Below are positions 28,073-37,511 of a stretch of 64,000 bases of DNA, one piece after another. The stretch lies in the NCBI RefSeq assembly GCF_001447155.2, contig NZ_CP014754.1:4030001-4094000 (forward strand), given 5' to 3'. The DNA comes from Marinobacter sp. LQ44. GTDB lineage: Bacteria > Pseudomonadota > Gammaproteobacteria > Pseudomonadales > Oleiphilaceae. A program made the position numbers and the translations under genes. The notes under the pieces were generated by a model. The model did no database searches. It saw nothing but the letters and a program-made list of their open reading frames with translations, and was not told the DNA's origin. The stretch's first letter is position 1, and every line of letters begins with the position of its first letter.

Positions 28073-29773
28073 ATGGCAAAAAAAATATCCGACACTCATG
28101 TCCTCAATTTGGTGAGAACCCACGGGCCGGTGAAAGCTCGCCAATTGGCCACCATTTTTTCGAAGGAATTTGATTTCCACGTCGATCGCAGTGACGTCAA
28201 TTCGATACTCTACCGCCTCAAGAAAGAAGGCAAAGCCGAGGTGAACGGCAGCTTCGAGTGGACTTTGACCCCCAATCAGAAAGAGAAAACAGGGAAATCT
28301 GAACCGCAGAAAGATCTGTTCGAGCCTGCACCGGCAGAGTCAATTATCACCTTTACACCGGAGCAGGAGGCCATCATCAGCCTCGATCCTCAGGATCATT
28401 TGCTGATACGGGGCCAGGCAGGTAGTGGCAAAACCACTGTGCTCGCAGCGAGAGCGGGCCGAATCCTTTCCTCCATGAGTAAGGGTTCCCTGCTGTTCCT
28501 TACCTACAACGGTGCACTGAGTGCTTACGTCAAAAAGGCGTTCCGTAAAGCCGGCCTGAAAAACGATCTGGATGTTATGACTTACCACGATTGGGCCAAG
28601 CGAACATCCAAGGCTCTAGGTTTTGAGCTTAAAGACTGGATCAACGGCAAGGCAAGGAACGAGCAGCTAAAAAAACTGATCGCAGAGTCAAAGCAGGAGC
28701 TGGGCGAGCACCGTCTGTTCAATATCGACGATAACACCACTCTCCTGAACTGGTGGGGTGAGGAAATTGCCTGGCTCTTTGGTCAGCATGTCACCCGCCT
28801 GGATGAGTACCTTCAGGTAGAGCGAGTAGGGCGCGGTACCAATATTCGCCTCAGCCAGGAAGACCGGCGCTTCGTTTGGCATGTCTTCGAGGCATACCAG
28901 GAGTGGCTGGAAGAAACCAATAGCGAAGACTATGACAACCCAGCCGGGCTCGTGCTCCGGGCATTGATGACGGGATCTGGCGAGTTTCCTGAAGAACTCA
29001 GATACGACCATGTGATGGTCGACGAGGTTCAGGATTTCGATAAAAGCTGGCTGATGGCCGTTGCCAAGGTGCCCCGCGTGTCCTTGAGCATGGCGGGGGA
29101 TCTGGCGCAAAAAATCTACCGTCGTAGCTTCTCTTGGAGTTCTGTTGGCATACAGGTGCAGGGTGGCCGTTCCCGTAAGTTGTCTTCCAGCCATCGGACT
29201 ACTCGCCAGATCATGGATGTAGCCGAATACCTGCTGGCGAACAACGATGTCAGCCAGATGGCGGATTACACACCGCCCCTTAAGCCCACCAAGAACGGCG
29301 ATAAGGTACGGGTAATCAGTGCAGCTGATGCCCGATCAGCCTACACCGCGGGCTACGAGTACGTGGCAAAAAATTTCAAACGCCTGCGAACAACCACCGT
29401 TGCGGTGGCCATGCCGTTTAACCGGCAGTTAATTCCCGCCCAGAAAGCACTGGAAAAGCTGGGCGTCACCGTGAAAAAAGCCAAAGGCGCTACATTAGGC
29501 GGTTTCAGTGGCGGCGTTGTCGTCACCACCTACCATCAGTTGAAAGGGTTGGAGTTCGATCACGTGGTGATCATGGGGCTCCACGACGCCCAATACCCTG
29601 GCCGACTTCTGGAAAATGTGCCCGAAGAAGATCAAGCGGACGAAGAAAACCTGCTTCGCCGGGTACTCTACGTCGCCATGACCCGTGCTAAAGAAAGCGT
29701 AACCCTGGTGGGTAGTGAACCATTCTGCCGTTTCCTAAAAGACGTGCCAGACGACTTGATTGAGAAGGTCTGA
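28073..29773 (+). CDS. Superfamily 1 (UvrD-like) helicase
   Basis: A 566-residue helicase. A short N-terminal winged-helix-like domain (residues 5-62, VKARQLATIF and LYRLKKEGKA) precedes the motor: Walker A GQAGSGKTT (114-122), Walker B VMVDEVQDFD, LSSSHRTTRQI, HQLKGLEFDHVVI, and motif VI RRVLYVAMTRAKES. It is compact for the UvrD/Rep group, lacking large 1B/2B insertions. It starts 19 bases after the Fic gene and ends 8 bases before pglX, so it is co-transcribed with BREX. A helicase at this position would be an accessory BREX subunit or a separate defence enzyme; the sequence does not decide. Confidence 0.88.
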   Translation: MAKKISDTHVLNLVRTHGPVKARQLATIFSKEFDFHVDRSDVNSILYRLKKEGKAEVNGSFEWTLTPNQKEKTGKSEPQKDLFEPAPAESIITFTPEQEAIISLDPQDHLLIRGQAGSGKTTVLAARAGRILSSMSKGSLLFLTYNGALSAYVKKAFRKAGLKNDLDVMTYHDWAKRTSKALGFELKDWINGKARNEQLKKLIAESKQELGEHRLFNIDDNTTLLNWWGEEIAWLFGQHVTRLDEYLQVERVGRGTNIRLSQEDRRFVWHVFEAYQEWLEETNSEDYDNPAGLVLRALMTGSGEFPEELRYDHVMVDEVQDFDKSWLMAVAKVPRVSLSMAGDLAQKIYRRSFSWSSVGIQVQGGRSRKLSSSHRTTRQIMDVAEYLLANNDVSQMADYTPPLKPTKNGDKVRVISAADARSAYTAGYEYVAKNFKRLRTTTVAVAMPFNRQLIPAQKALEKLGVTVKKAKGATLGGFSGGVVVTTYHQLKGLEFDHVVIMGLHDAQYPGRLLENVPEEDQADEENLLRRVLYVAMTRAKESVTLVGSEPFCRFLKDVPDDLIEKV

Positions 29774-29781
29774 AACCAAGC

Positions 29782-32700
29782 ATGAACACAGCCAACATCA
29801 AAAAATACGCCCCCAAAGCCCGCAACAACTTCATCGCTGCGGTCACCAAACAGGCTGCCCGTTACGGCATCACCGCCAAAGGCACCGAGTCCATGGAGCA
29901 GCGGGGGGATATTGCCCTGATTGGCGAAAAGGCCTTCCCCAAAGCCATCGCCCCGGCCCGCAAGGCATTGGAGCGGATGGTGGAGCAAATGGGCTTTGCC
30001 CAGGCCATGGAGCAAGCGGCTTACAGCTGGTTTAATCGCCTGTGCGCCATCCGCTACATGGAAATCCACGACTTTCTAGATCACGGCCGCCGCGTGCTCA
30101 GCACCGCAAACGGTGATGCCGGCACACCGCAGATCCTCGACGACTGCCTGGACATCAGCCTGCCAGGGCTTGACCCACAACAAGTCGCGGAACTAAAGCT
30201 GGACGGCAATAAAGACGAAGAGCTGTATCGCGAACTCCTGTTGGCCCAATGCCACGCCCTGCACGAGGCCATGCCGTTCCTGTTTGAAGCGGTAGACGAT
30301 GCCACCGAACTGCTGCTGCCCGACAACCTCACCAAAACCGATTCCCTTATCCGGGAGCTGGTCAGTGCCATCCCGGAAGACGACTGGCAGGATGTGGAAA
30401 TCATCGGCTGGCTGTACCAGTTCTATATCTCGGAGAAGAAAGACCAGGTGATCGGCAAGGTGGTCAAAAGCGAAGACATCCCCGCTGCCACCCAGCTGTT
30501 CACCCCCAACTGGATTGTGCAGTACCTGGTACAAAACTCCGTAGGCCGTCAATGGCTGCAAACCTACCCGGACAGCCCACTGCGAAACCAGATGCCGTAC
30601 TTCATCGAACCCGGCGAGCAGCCCCCGGAAGTGCAGGCTCAGTTGGATGAAATGTTACCCGATGCGATAGATCCGGAGAGCATCAAAGTTCTCGACCCCG
30701 CCTGTGGCTCTGGCCACATACTGGTGGAAGCCTACAAAATCCTGAAAGCCATCTATGAGGAGCGCGGCTACCGCAGCCGGGACATCCCGCAGCAGATCCT
30801 CAAACACAACCTGTTCGGCCTGGACATAGACGACCGGGCAGGGCAGCTAGCCGGCTTCGCCCTCATGATGCTGGCGAGAGAAGACGACCGCCGCCTGTTC
30901 AGCCGGGTGGCGGAAGGTGATGTCACCCTCAATGTGCTTTCTCTCAAGGAAACCGGCCACCTGAACCTGCTCCAACTCTGGCAGGATCTAAACCTGAGTG
31001 GCGACTGGCAGCAGGGTAGCTCCCAGAGCCTGTTTGAGAGTGAGCAGGCTGACTTGAGCAGCGCGAGTGCCGATGAACGCTACCAACTGCTGCAACGAAC
31101 TTTGGAACGGTTTGAAGAAGCCAAAACCTTCGGCTCCTTGATCGAAGTGCCCGAGGAAGACGCAGCACCGCTGAAAGCCCTAGTTGATGAGCTGGAACAG
31201 TTAGCCCGCATGGGTGACGTGATGCAGAAACCAGCGGCGGAAATGTTGCTACCGTATGTTCAGCAGGCTTGGATGCTGGGCCAGAGATATGATGCGGTTA
31301 TTGCGAACCCACCCTACATGGGCAGCAAAGGCATGAATGCGCCGCTGAAAAAGTTCGCAAAAGATGCGTACCCAAACAGCAAGTCAGATCTCTTCGCGAT
31401 CTTTATGGAGCGAGCATTTTCATTGCTCAGGCCCAACGGATACAACGCGCAGATCAACATGCAGTCGTGGATGTTTCTCTCTAGCTATTTCCGCTTACGT
31501 GAAGAGATCCTTAATGCCAAAACAATCATATGCCTTGCGCATCTAGGGCCAAGGGCCTTCGCCGAAATTTCTGGGGAAATAGTCCAAACTGTCGCTTGGA
31601 TTATAGCTAATCAGCATATTGATCAGTACCAGCCAGTTTTCTACCGACTAGTTGAAGGTAATGATGAGAGAAAACGATTAGCGTTAATAGATACCTCAAA
31701 TAGAATTGTGAATGTTAAGCAGAATGACTTTACGGCGATTCCAGGGAATACAATCGCATACTGGCTTTCCCCTCCAATGAGGAACTCGTTCTCTAACCAT
31801 CGAAAATTAGCAGATTTTGCTATGCCGAAGGAGGGCCTGAATACTACAAATAATGATAGATTTCTTCGTCGCTGGTGGGAGTGTGACTTGAAAAGCTTAA
31901 AACTTTTTTCAAAGTCCGCTCAGGAAGCAAGGTCGAGTCAAAAAAAATGGTTTCCGTGTCAAAAGGGTGGAAGCTACCGAAAATGGTTTGGAAATAATGA
32001 GTATGTAGTCAACTGGGAAAATTCCGGTGAAGAGATAAAAAGAAACGTAGTTAAAAACTATGGCTCGGTAACAAAAAGAGTTGTAAATGAATCTTATTAT
32101 TTTAGGGAAGGAATTACTTGGTCAGCAGTTTCGAGTTCGCCGTTTGCTATGAGGTGTGTACCGTTTGGTCACATATTTGAGACTGCTGGTAGTATGTGTT
32201 TTTTTGAATCAAAAAATGATCAGTTAATAACTCTTGGATTCTGTAATTCATCCATTGCGACTCCATTGCTCGAATGCGTGAGCCCAACATTATCTTTTAA
32301 ACCGGGTCCAGTTGGGAGCCTCCCTATTGTTTCAAGCGTGAAAGAAGATGCTTTTTCAATAATTGAGTCGGCAGTAAAGATATCAATTGATGATTGGAAT
32401 GATTACGAAACCTCCTGGGGCTTTGCTAAGGATCCACTAACTGGGATTATACTTAACAACTTTACTATCCGAAATGCGTACGACAAGCTTTCAGTTCAGC
32501 GACATAAAATAGTCGTTGAGATGAAACAGTTGGAGGAGCAAAACAATCTTACTTTTATTGAGGCATATGGTCTTGAAAGCGATTTGCAGGCCGAAGTGCC
32601 ATTGGAACGAATTACCCTTTTTTGCAATCCCTACTATCGGTATGGTCGTAAGAACGCGATTGAACATCAAACCCAACTGAAGTGTGATGCTATAAGAGAT

Positions 32701-33453
32701 CTACTTTCTTACTCCATAGGCTGCATGATGGGTCGATACTCGCCGGATAGGCCTGGCTTGATCCTCGCCAGCCAGAGCGAAACCCTGCAGGACTACCTGC
32801 GTCAGATCCCGTCACCACGCTTTGCCCCAGACGATGACGCCATTCTGCCGCTCACCGATCAGGAATGGTTCGCTGACGATGCCACCAACCGTTTCCGCGA
32901 GTTTGTCCGCGTGGTCTGGGGCGATGAGCATCTACAGGAAAATCTGGATTTTGTAGCGGAAAGCCTCTGCTTGCACGCCATCAAACCCAAGCGCGGCGAG
33001 TCCGCGCTCGACACCATCCGCCGTTACCTGAGTACCCAGTTTTATAAGGATCACCTGCGCACCTATAAAAAGCGCCCCATCTACTGGCTATTCAGCTCCG
33101 GTAAACACAAGGCCTTTGAGTGCCTTGTCTACCTGCACCGTTATAACGAAGGCACGTTGGCACGGATGCGCACCGAATACGTCATCCCCCTCAGCGCCAA
33201 GCTCAACGCCTACGCTGAAAAGCTGGAACAAGATAAAGAAGCCAGCACCTCAGCCGCTGAAACCAAACGCCTGGAAAAAGAAATCGCTACCCTGCACAAA
33301 CAACAGGCCGAACTCGCCGAATTCGACGAAAAACTCCGCCACTACGCCGACCAGCGCATCAGCCTGGATCTGGATGATGGGGTGAAGGTGAATTATGGGA
33401 AGTTCGGGGATTTGTTAGCTGAGGTGAAAGCTGTCACAGGGGGCAAGCCGTAG
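29782..33453 (+). CDS. pglX: BREX-1 adenine methyltransferase PglX
   Basis: A 1,223-residue class I N6-adenine methyltransferase. Motif I DPACGSGHI starts at residue 305 and motif IV NPPY is at 509-512. The C-terminal helical part ends in a coiled coil (LEKEIATLHKQQAELAEF). PglX methylates one strand of a non-palindromic site and sets BREX specificity. The stretch from about 31360 to 32740 (residues about 527-985), right after NPPY, is visibly AT-rich (for example gcgttaatagatacc) against GC-rich flanks, so the target-recognition region has probably been swapped by recombination. The frame is fully open, so this is not decay. Confidence 0.95.
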   Translation: MNTANIKKYAPKARNNFIAAVTKQAARYGITAKGTESMEQRGDIALIGEKAFPKAIAPARKALERMVEQMGFAQAMEQAAYSWFNRLCAIRYMEIHDFLDHGRRVLSTANGDAGTPQILDDCLDISLPGLDPQQVAELKLDGNKDEELYRELLLAQCHALHEAMPFLFEAVDDATELLLPDNLTKTDSLIRELVSAIPEDDWQDVEIIGWLYQFYISEKKDQVIGKVVKSEDIPAATQLFTPNWIVQYLVQNSVGRQWLQTYPDSPLRNQMPYFIEPGEQPPEVQAQLDEMLPDAIDPESIKVLDPACGSGHILVEAYKILKAIYEERGYRSRDIPQQILKHNLFGLDIDDRAGQLAGFALMMLAREDDRRLFSRVAEGDVTLNVLSLKETGHLNLLQLWQDLNLSGDWQQGSSQSLFESEQADLSSASADERYQLLQRTLERFEEAKTFGSLIEVPEEDAAPLKALVDELEQLARMGDVMQKPAAEMLLPYVQQAWMLGQRYDAVIANPPYMGSKGMNAPLKKFAKDAYPNSKSDLFAIFMERAFSLLRPNGYNAQINMQSWMFLSSYFRLREEILNAKTIICLAHLGPRAFAEISGEIVQTVAWIIANQHIDQYQPVFYRLVEGNDERKRLALIDTSNRIVNVKQNDFTAIPGNTIAYWLSPPMRNSFSNHRKLADFAMPKEGLNTTNNDRFLRRWWECDLKSLKLFSKSAQEARSSQKKWFPCQKGGSYRKWFGNNEYVVNWENSGEEIKRNVVKNYGSVTKRVVNESYYFREGITWSAVSSSPFAMRCVPFGHIFETAGSMCFFESKNDQLITLGFCNSSIATPLLECVSPTLSFKPGPVGSLPIVSSVKEDAFSIIESAVKISIDDWNDYETSWGFAKDPLTGIILNNFTIRNAYDKLSVQRHKIVVEMKQLEEQNNLTFIEAYGLESDLQAEVPLERITLFCNPYYRYGRKNAIEHQTQLKCDAIRDLLSYSIGCMMGRYSPDRPGLILASQSETLQDYLRQIPSPRFAPDDDAILPLTDQEWFADDATNRFREFVRVVWGDEHLQENLDFVAESLCLHAIKPKRGESALDTIRRYLSTQFYKDHLRTYKKRPIYWLFSSGKHKAFECLVYLHRYNEGTLARMRTEYVIPLSAKLNAYAEKLEQDKEASTSAAETKRLEKEIATLHKQQAELAEFDEKLRHYADQRISLDLDDGVKVNYGKFGDLLAEVKAVTGGKP

Positions 33454-33573
33454 TGAGCACTGTCGCAGAAGCCACAAGTCCTCATGTCCTGAGGTTCAGG
33501 GAGCGAAGTGTCGGGGTCATGGTGAGAATTTGCAAAGAGATGGTTACTTTTCGGGACACATGGAGACCAGAAG

Positions 33574-34392
33574 TTGGGTAGCATTATTCCAAATTCAGTA
33601 ATAGGCGCTGTTTCTTCGGTAATCGCAGCTCATTACTACAGTCATTCCAAGCTGGAAACACTCTTCATGGAAAGCGGTGCTCCCGGTGATGCTCCAGAAG
33701 GCAACTGTGAGAAAAAATGCAGTGATTGGTTGAAGCGATGCAATGAAGATCCTGGCATTGATGCTCTTGAGGTCTTGGGAAGAGTTATTCAAAGCTACAT
33801 GGACCAAGCCCCACCGATTTCGTTTTTTGATGATTCGCCTTCAAGTATTGAGGAGGGCCAGGAGAGGATTAAAGCGGCTCTGGCCCAAAACCAGCTTTCG
33901 TACCGACAGAATGGCTATATTACTCAAGCAGGGTCGACGCCAATCTCCAAAACATTAGAGGAATATCTAAAGTCGGGCAATTTTTCATCTATTGAAAAAG
34001 AGTTTGAGAGAGCGGTAGAGCATATTCAAACTGACCCACACGCAGCAGTCACTGCTGCCTGCTCGATTATCGAATCGGCACTGAAGTTCTACATAGAGCA
34101 TTTCAATCTAGTCGCACCAAATAAATTGAACGTCATGCCGCTGTGGGCAGCAGTGCAACCACACCTGCGTTTGAACGCTGATGCCACCTTGGCCGCAGAT
34201 CAGCACAAAGTGCTAAAAGGTATATCATCAATCATTGATGGCGTTGGGTCATTCAGGTCACACATTGGATCTGCTCATGGTCGTGGTTCTAGCCCGCCGG
34301 GTATTGTTGTTGCCGAGGCCCGACTAGTTGTTAATGCGGCACATACCTTGGTGGTCTTTGTTATGGAGATTCTACATGCCAAAAAAGACTAA
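33574..34392 (+). CDS. Abortive-infection-like protein (Abi_C domain)
   Basis: A 272-residue protein starting at TTG 33574 (GSIIPNSVIGAV). The C-terminal half has VEHIQTDPHAAVTAACSIIE and SALKFYIEH, then FRSHIGSAHGRGSSP, the pattern of Abi_C-type domains found in abortive-infection proteins. The N-terminal half is not recognised. It is the first cargo gene after pglX, separated by 120 bases and more AT-rich than BREX core genes. A growth-arrest role on infection is inferred from family naming and place, not from visible catalytic residues. Confidence 0.7.
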   Translation: MGSIIPNSVIGAVSSVIAAHYYSHSKLETLFMESGAPGDAPEGNCEKKCSDWLKRCNEDPGIDALEVLGRVIQSYMDQAPPISFFDDSPSSIEEGQERIKAALAQNQLSYRQNGYITQAGSTPISKTLEEYLKSGNFSSIEKEFERAVEHIQTDPHAAVTAACSIIESALKFYIEHFNLVAPNKLNVMPLWAAVQPHLRLNADATLAADQHKVLKGISSIIDGVGSFRSHIGSAHGRGSSPPGIVVAEARLVVNAAHTLVVFVMEILHAKKD

Positions 34393-34476
34393 AAATCGAA
34401 GGCATACCGCCGTTCATTCCACTGCGCTTTCAGCTCCACTCCAAGGGCGTGCATGCTGCTGGTGCGAGTGCTAAAG

Positions 34477-35004
34477 ATGATCGATAAACCAATTGCCTTC
34501 GAACTTGTTGTCCGCCGCTTCCTTGGCAGGTCGAAGGCTTCTCATATCGCGAACCAGGAGCAGAATGAAAAGATCCGTAAAACCTGGCTCAAAAGGGTTG
34601 CAGCAAAGATCACCCGTGAAATCGATGAGGTTGAGACGTTTGAGGAACATCGTGTCCAGTTACATCATTTTGTAGGTGAGTTTGACCAAGCACTTTCAGG
34701 TAAAAAGATGGATCCGTGGTATGCGGTCTACTCCTTATTGGGCCTTTCAGCAGCCTTGCTTGGCCGGGTCTCCGCAAGTGGTGCAAGATTATGCTTGCCG
34801 AGCTACACCTTGAGTATGGATGAATATTATACAAGGCTGATTCGGCAGGGTGGTGATCCGCTGCAGTCTCACACGGATAGGCACAACATCGTCGAGACCC
34901 GTAGGGAAGTAGTCGAGTTTCTAAAAGGAAAGGGCCTCAACGATAACCAGGTTGGCCTTGTATTGAATATCTCGGCCCACCAAATTCGCAAGCTTAAGCT
35001 TTGA
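34477..35004 (+). CDS. Hypothetical protein with C-terminal helix-turn-helix-like end
   Basis: A 175-residue protein, start taken at ATG 34477 (MIDKPIAFELVVRRFLG); an upstream GTG/ATG context at 34453 is weaker. No known family is recognised. The final 30 residues (VVEFLKGKGLNDNQVGLVL and SAHQIRKLKL) look like a helix-turn-helix. The middle is helical with KKMDPWYAVYSLLGLSAALLG. It lies 84 bases after the Abi_C-like gene and 46 before the TIR gene, so it may be a partner or regulator of either. Confidence 0.6.
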   Translation: MIDKPIAFELVVRRFLGRSKASHIANQEQNEKIRKTWLKRVAAKITREIDEVETFEEHRVQLHHFVGEFDQALSGKKMDPWYAVYSLLGLSAALLGRVSASGARLCLPSYTLSMDEYYTRLIRQGGDPLQSHTDRHNIVETRREVVEFLKGKGLNDNQVGLVLNISAHQIRKLKL

Positions 35005-35050
35005 TCTGTAAAAATATTCGAGCGCACCAGACTCTAGAGAGGTATTCAAC

Positions 35051-35767
35051 ATGGCAAGATGCACAGCTCCAGTAAATGGCCACCGCACAGCGAGTGCAGA
35101 AGCTGCTTGCCCTGCGTGTAGTAGCCGCAGTGGGTACCGCTCGTATTCATCCTATTCGTCTTACCCATACTCGTCATTTGGGGGTAGCAGCGCTAACAGT
35201 AGCGGGGGCAGTCGAAGAAGTAGTGGCGGCGGTTCTGGCCGCACCACGAAACCCCGCTGGTCCCGAGCAAGCTCACCCGTCATGTACACACCTTCGGAAG
35301 TAAGGACACTTACACCCATACGTGAAAGCGTTGAAGAGCGGGCATCAGTTCCTGACCTACGGGACACTTTTCTTTGCCATGCTTGGGATGATCGCAAAGG
35401 AGCTGCAAAAGAGCTTCACGATCTGCTTGTATCGAGCGATGTCTCTGTTTGGTTCAGTGAAAAAGACGTGCTTCTCGGTTCGTCGCTACTGCGCGAAATC
35501 GATAAGGGTTTAGCACGGTCGCGGGTCGGGATTGTATTGGTAACCCCCGCGTTCCTGAGACGAGTAAATGCAGAAGGTATCGCTGATAAAGAGCTTTCAG
35601 CACTCTTGGCGCGTGATCTGCTCGTTCCCATCGTACACAACACTACATATGAGGCCCTTCGTGAAGTGAGCCCCTTGCTCGGGTCCCGCAGCGGCCTGAG
35701 CACTGCAGAGGAACCAATGACTGAAATCGTGGCCAAGTTAGCTGAACTGGTTACTTTGGAAGACTAG
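35051..35767 (+). CDS. TIR-domain protein with Cys and Ser/Gly/Tyr-rich N terminus
   Basis: A 238-residue protein. Residues 1-25 carry MARCTAPVNGH and ACPAC, a possible zinc knuckle. Residues 26-90 are low complexity (repeated SY, SSYS, GGS, RSSGGGSG). Residues about 112-235 form a TIR domain: DTFLCHAWDDR, VSVWFSEKDVLLGSSL, GIVLVTPAFL and a C-terminal acidic helix. Bacterial TIR domains often break down NAD+ or make signalling derivatives; the Glu in WFSEKD or a nearby one could be catalytic, though I cannot assign it. The disordered SYG-rich segment is unusual and resembles sequences that drive self-association. Confidence 0.8.
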   Translation: MARCTAPVNGHRTASAEAACPACSSRSGYRSYSSYSSYPYSSFGGSSANSSGGSRRSSGGGSGRTTKPRWSRASSPVMYTPSEVRTLTPIRESVEERASVPDLRDTFLCHAWDDRKGAAKELHDLLVSSDVSVWFSEKDVLLGSSLLREIDKGLARSRVGIVLVTPAFLRRVNAEGIADKELSALLARDLLVPIVHNTTYEALREVSPLLGSRSGLSTAEEPMTEIVAKLAELVTLED

Positions 35768-35826
35768 GAACGTGCTCGAAAATTGTCAGCAAAATAATGA
35801 CCATTATGGGAAAATGAGAGGCGTAG

Positions 35827-36942
35827 ATGAATATCCGGAAATTGCAAATTAAAGGTTTCAAAAGCCTCGCAAACTTATCTCTTGAGGATGTGTCCCCATT
35901 CCTAGTTTTTGCCGGTGCGAATGGTTCAGGTAAAAGCAATATTGTAGATGCTATGGCATTTCTGGGCACTGTCGTCAAGTTGGGCGCAGTGCAGGCCAGA
36001 ACTCAGTTTGGGGGGTTCTCTCAGATACATTGTTATAAGTACCGTAAGGAGAAGCGCACAACTATCAGCTTTGCTATGGTTTTGGAGCTGGCTGGCAGCG
36101 TTCATTCCTACAGTATCACGATAGGCTCTATGGATAAGTCGCCGGTGATTTCTGAAACTCTTAGAGTAGATGATCGGCTTGTGATTGATCGCCGTGGCAG
36201 CGGTAATACCAAGGTTATGTTGAGCGATGAAGCAGGGCTTCAGGCATTGCCTGATTATCCTCCTGACATGACCGCATTGATGCTACTAGGGCAGAACCCA
36301 CTTTATGAGTTCCTGACTAACATCAAGGTATTTCGGATCGATCCGCTTTCCGCAAAGGAGCCGGATAGCTCCACAACCGATACCAGCGAACTGGATGTTC
36401 ATGGGAAAAATCTGGCGTCTATGTTGTCAACGCTAGAGAACCGCCCGGAGTTCAGGGATCAGGTTCTGGAGTGGATGGAGCTCATTGTGCCTGGCATGGA
36501 AAGCGTGACCACTGAGCGGCAACGGCTGGATGGGTCAACGGTGATCACTTTTAAAGAGGAGGGCACAAAAAACCGGTTTCCTGCAAAACTGATCTCCGAC
36601 GGTACCATCTTTGTTCTTTGTATCCTCACTGCGGTGTTGAGTCGCGCCAATGAAAGTGGCATCACCATTATTGAAGAACCTGAGCGTGGCATTCATCCGA
36701 AAGCCATCGGTGAACTGGTTCAGTTGATGAGGGAGAGTGCGTCTGCCCGGCACCCTGTGTTCCTTACCACACATAGTGAATCTATAGTCCGAAATCTCGA
36801 AACCTCAGAGTTGTATTTGGTAGCCAAAGTAGAAGGCAAAACCCAGGTTAAGGCGGCATTACCGGCCGGCGTGGATAAAGCTCAGATTCCGTTGGACACC
36901 GCATGGCTGACCAATCTGTTCGACGGAGGTCTGCCATGGTGA
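35827..36942 (+). CDS. AAA (OLD/AAA_21-type) ATPase of a two-gene defence pair
   Basis: A 371-residue ABC-like ATPase beginning MNIRKLQIKGFKSL. Walker A is GANGSGKS at residues 30-37, Walker B ITIIEEPERGIHP is at about 278-290, and the H-loop FLTTHSESIV follows. This is the ATPase type found in OLD nucleases, PARIS (AriA) and similar systems. The next gene, a Toprim-like DUF4276 protein, overlaps its end by 7 bases, so the two are translated together and probably act as one ATPase-effector complex. It is cargo inside the BREX locus. Confidence 0.88.
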   Translation: MNIRKLQIKGFKSLANLSLEDVSPFLVFAGANGSGKSNIVDAMAFLGTVVKLGAVQARTQFGGFSQIHCYKYRKEKRTTISFAMVLELAGSVHSYSITIGSMDKSPVISETLRVDDRLVIDRRGSGNTKVMLSDEAGLQALPDYPPDMTALMLLGQNPLYEFLTNIKVFRIDPLSAKEPDSSTTDTSELDVHGKNLASMLSTLENRPEFRDQVLEWMELIVPGMESVTTERQRLDGSTVITFKEEGTKNRFPAKLISDGTIFVLCILTAVLSRANESGITIIEEPERGIHPKAIGELVQLMRESASARHPVFLTTHSESIVRNLETSELYLVAKVEGKTQVKAALPAGVDKAQIPLDTAWLTNLFDGGLPW

Positions 36943-37511
36943 AAGTAGGCTTTATTGTGGAGGGCGCTAGCGAGCGTATTGTTGTCGAATCGGAGATGTT
37001 TCGGCATTTGTGCCGGCTAGCTGGTTTTGAGCTCGTCACGCCCGTGGTAGATGCCCAAGGAGGCGGTAATTTATTGCCACAGAACATTGATGCGTTTATT
37101 TCGCGCCTAGAAAATGCCGATGCTCAGCATATCTTTGTGCTTACCGATCTAGAAGATGAGGCGAGCGTAACGGATGTTCGTGACCGGATTTCCGATGCGC
37201 GGATTAACACGACGTTTGTCGCAGTCAAGGCACTTGAAGCTTGGTATCTCGCCGATACTAAGGCTATGAATAACTGGCTGGGAATCAGTAATTTCTATGA
37301 AGAGAATCCAGAGGCAACGGCTGATAAGCCATGGAACAGACTGAAAGAAATTGCAGCAGATCTGGGTAAGCGGGGCCCAGGGAATAAAGTGGCTTTCACG
37401 AAAAAGCTTGTTAAGCATTGGGAATTTTCACTTGAACGTGCAGCAAGTCATCCAAATTGCCCTAGTGCAAAAGAACTCGTGGAATATTTCAGCCAGGTCG
37501 CAGAATCGTAA
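36936..37511 (+). CDS. DUF4276 protein, predicted Toprim-like effector partner
   Basis: A 191-residue DUF4276 protein. I start it at ATG 36936 (MVKVGFIVEGASERIVVE) because ggaggt lies at 36925-36930 inside the ATPase gene; an in-frame ATG at 36903 is less likely. Glu in FIVEGASE and the acids in FVLTDLEDEA fit a Toprim-type metal site, and VKALEAWYLAD is a family hallmark. It resembles the ATPase/Toprim logic of OLD and PARIS, but PARIS AriB is DUF4435, so this is a different pairing. Confidence 0.82.
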   Translation: MVKVGFIVEGASERIVVESEMFRHLCRLAGFELVTPVVDAQGGGNLLPQNIDAFISRLENADAQHIFVLTDLEDEASVTDVRDRISDARINTTFVAVKALEAWYLADTKAMNNWLGISNFYEENPEATADKPWNRLKEIAADLGKRGPGNKVAFTKKLVKHWEFSLERAASHPNCPSAKELVEYFSQVAES

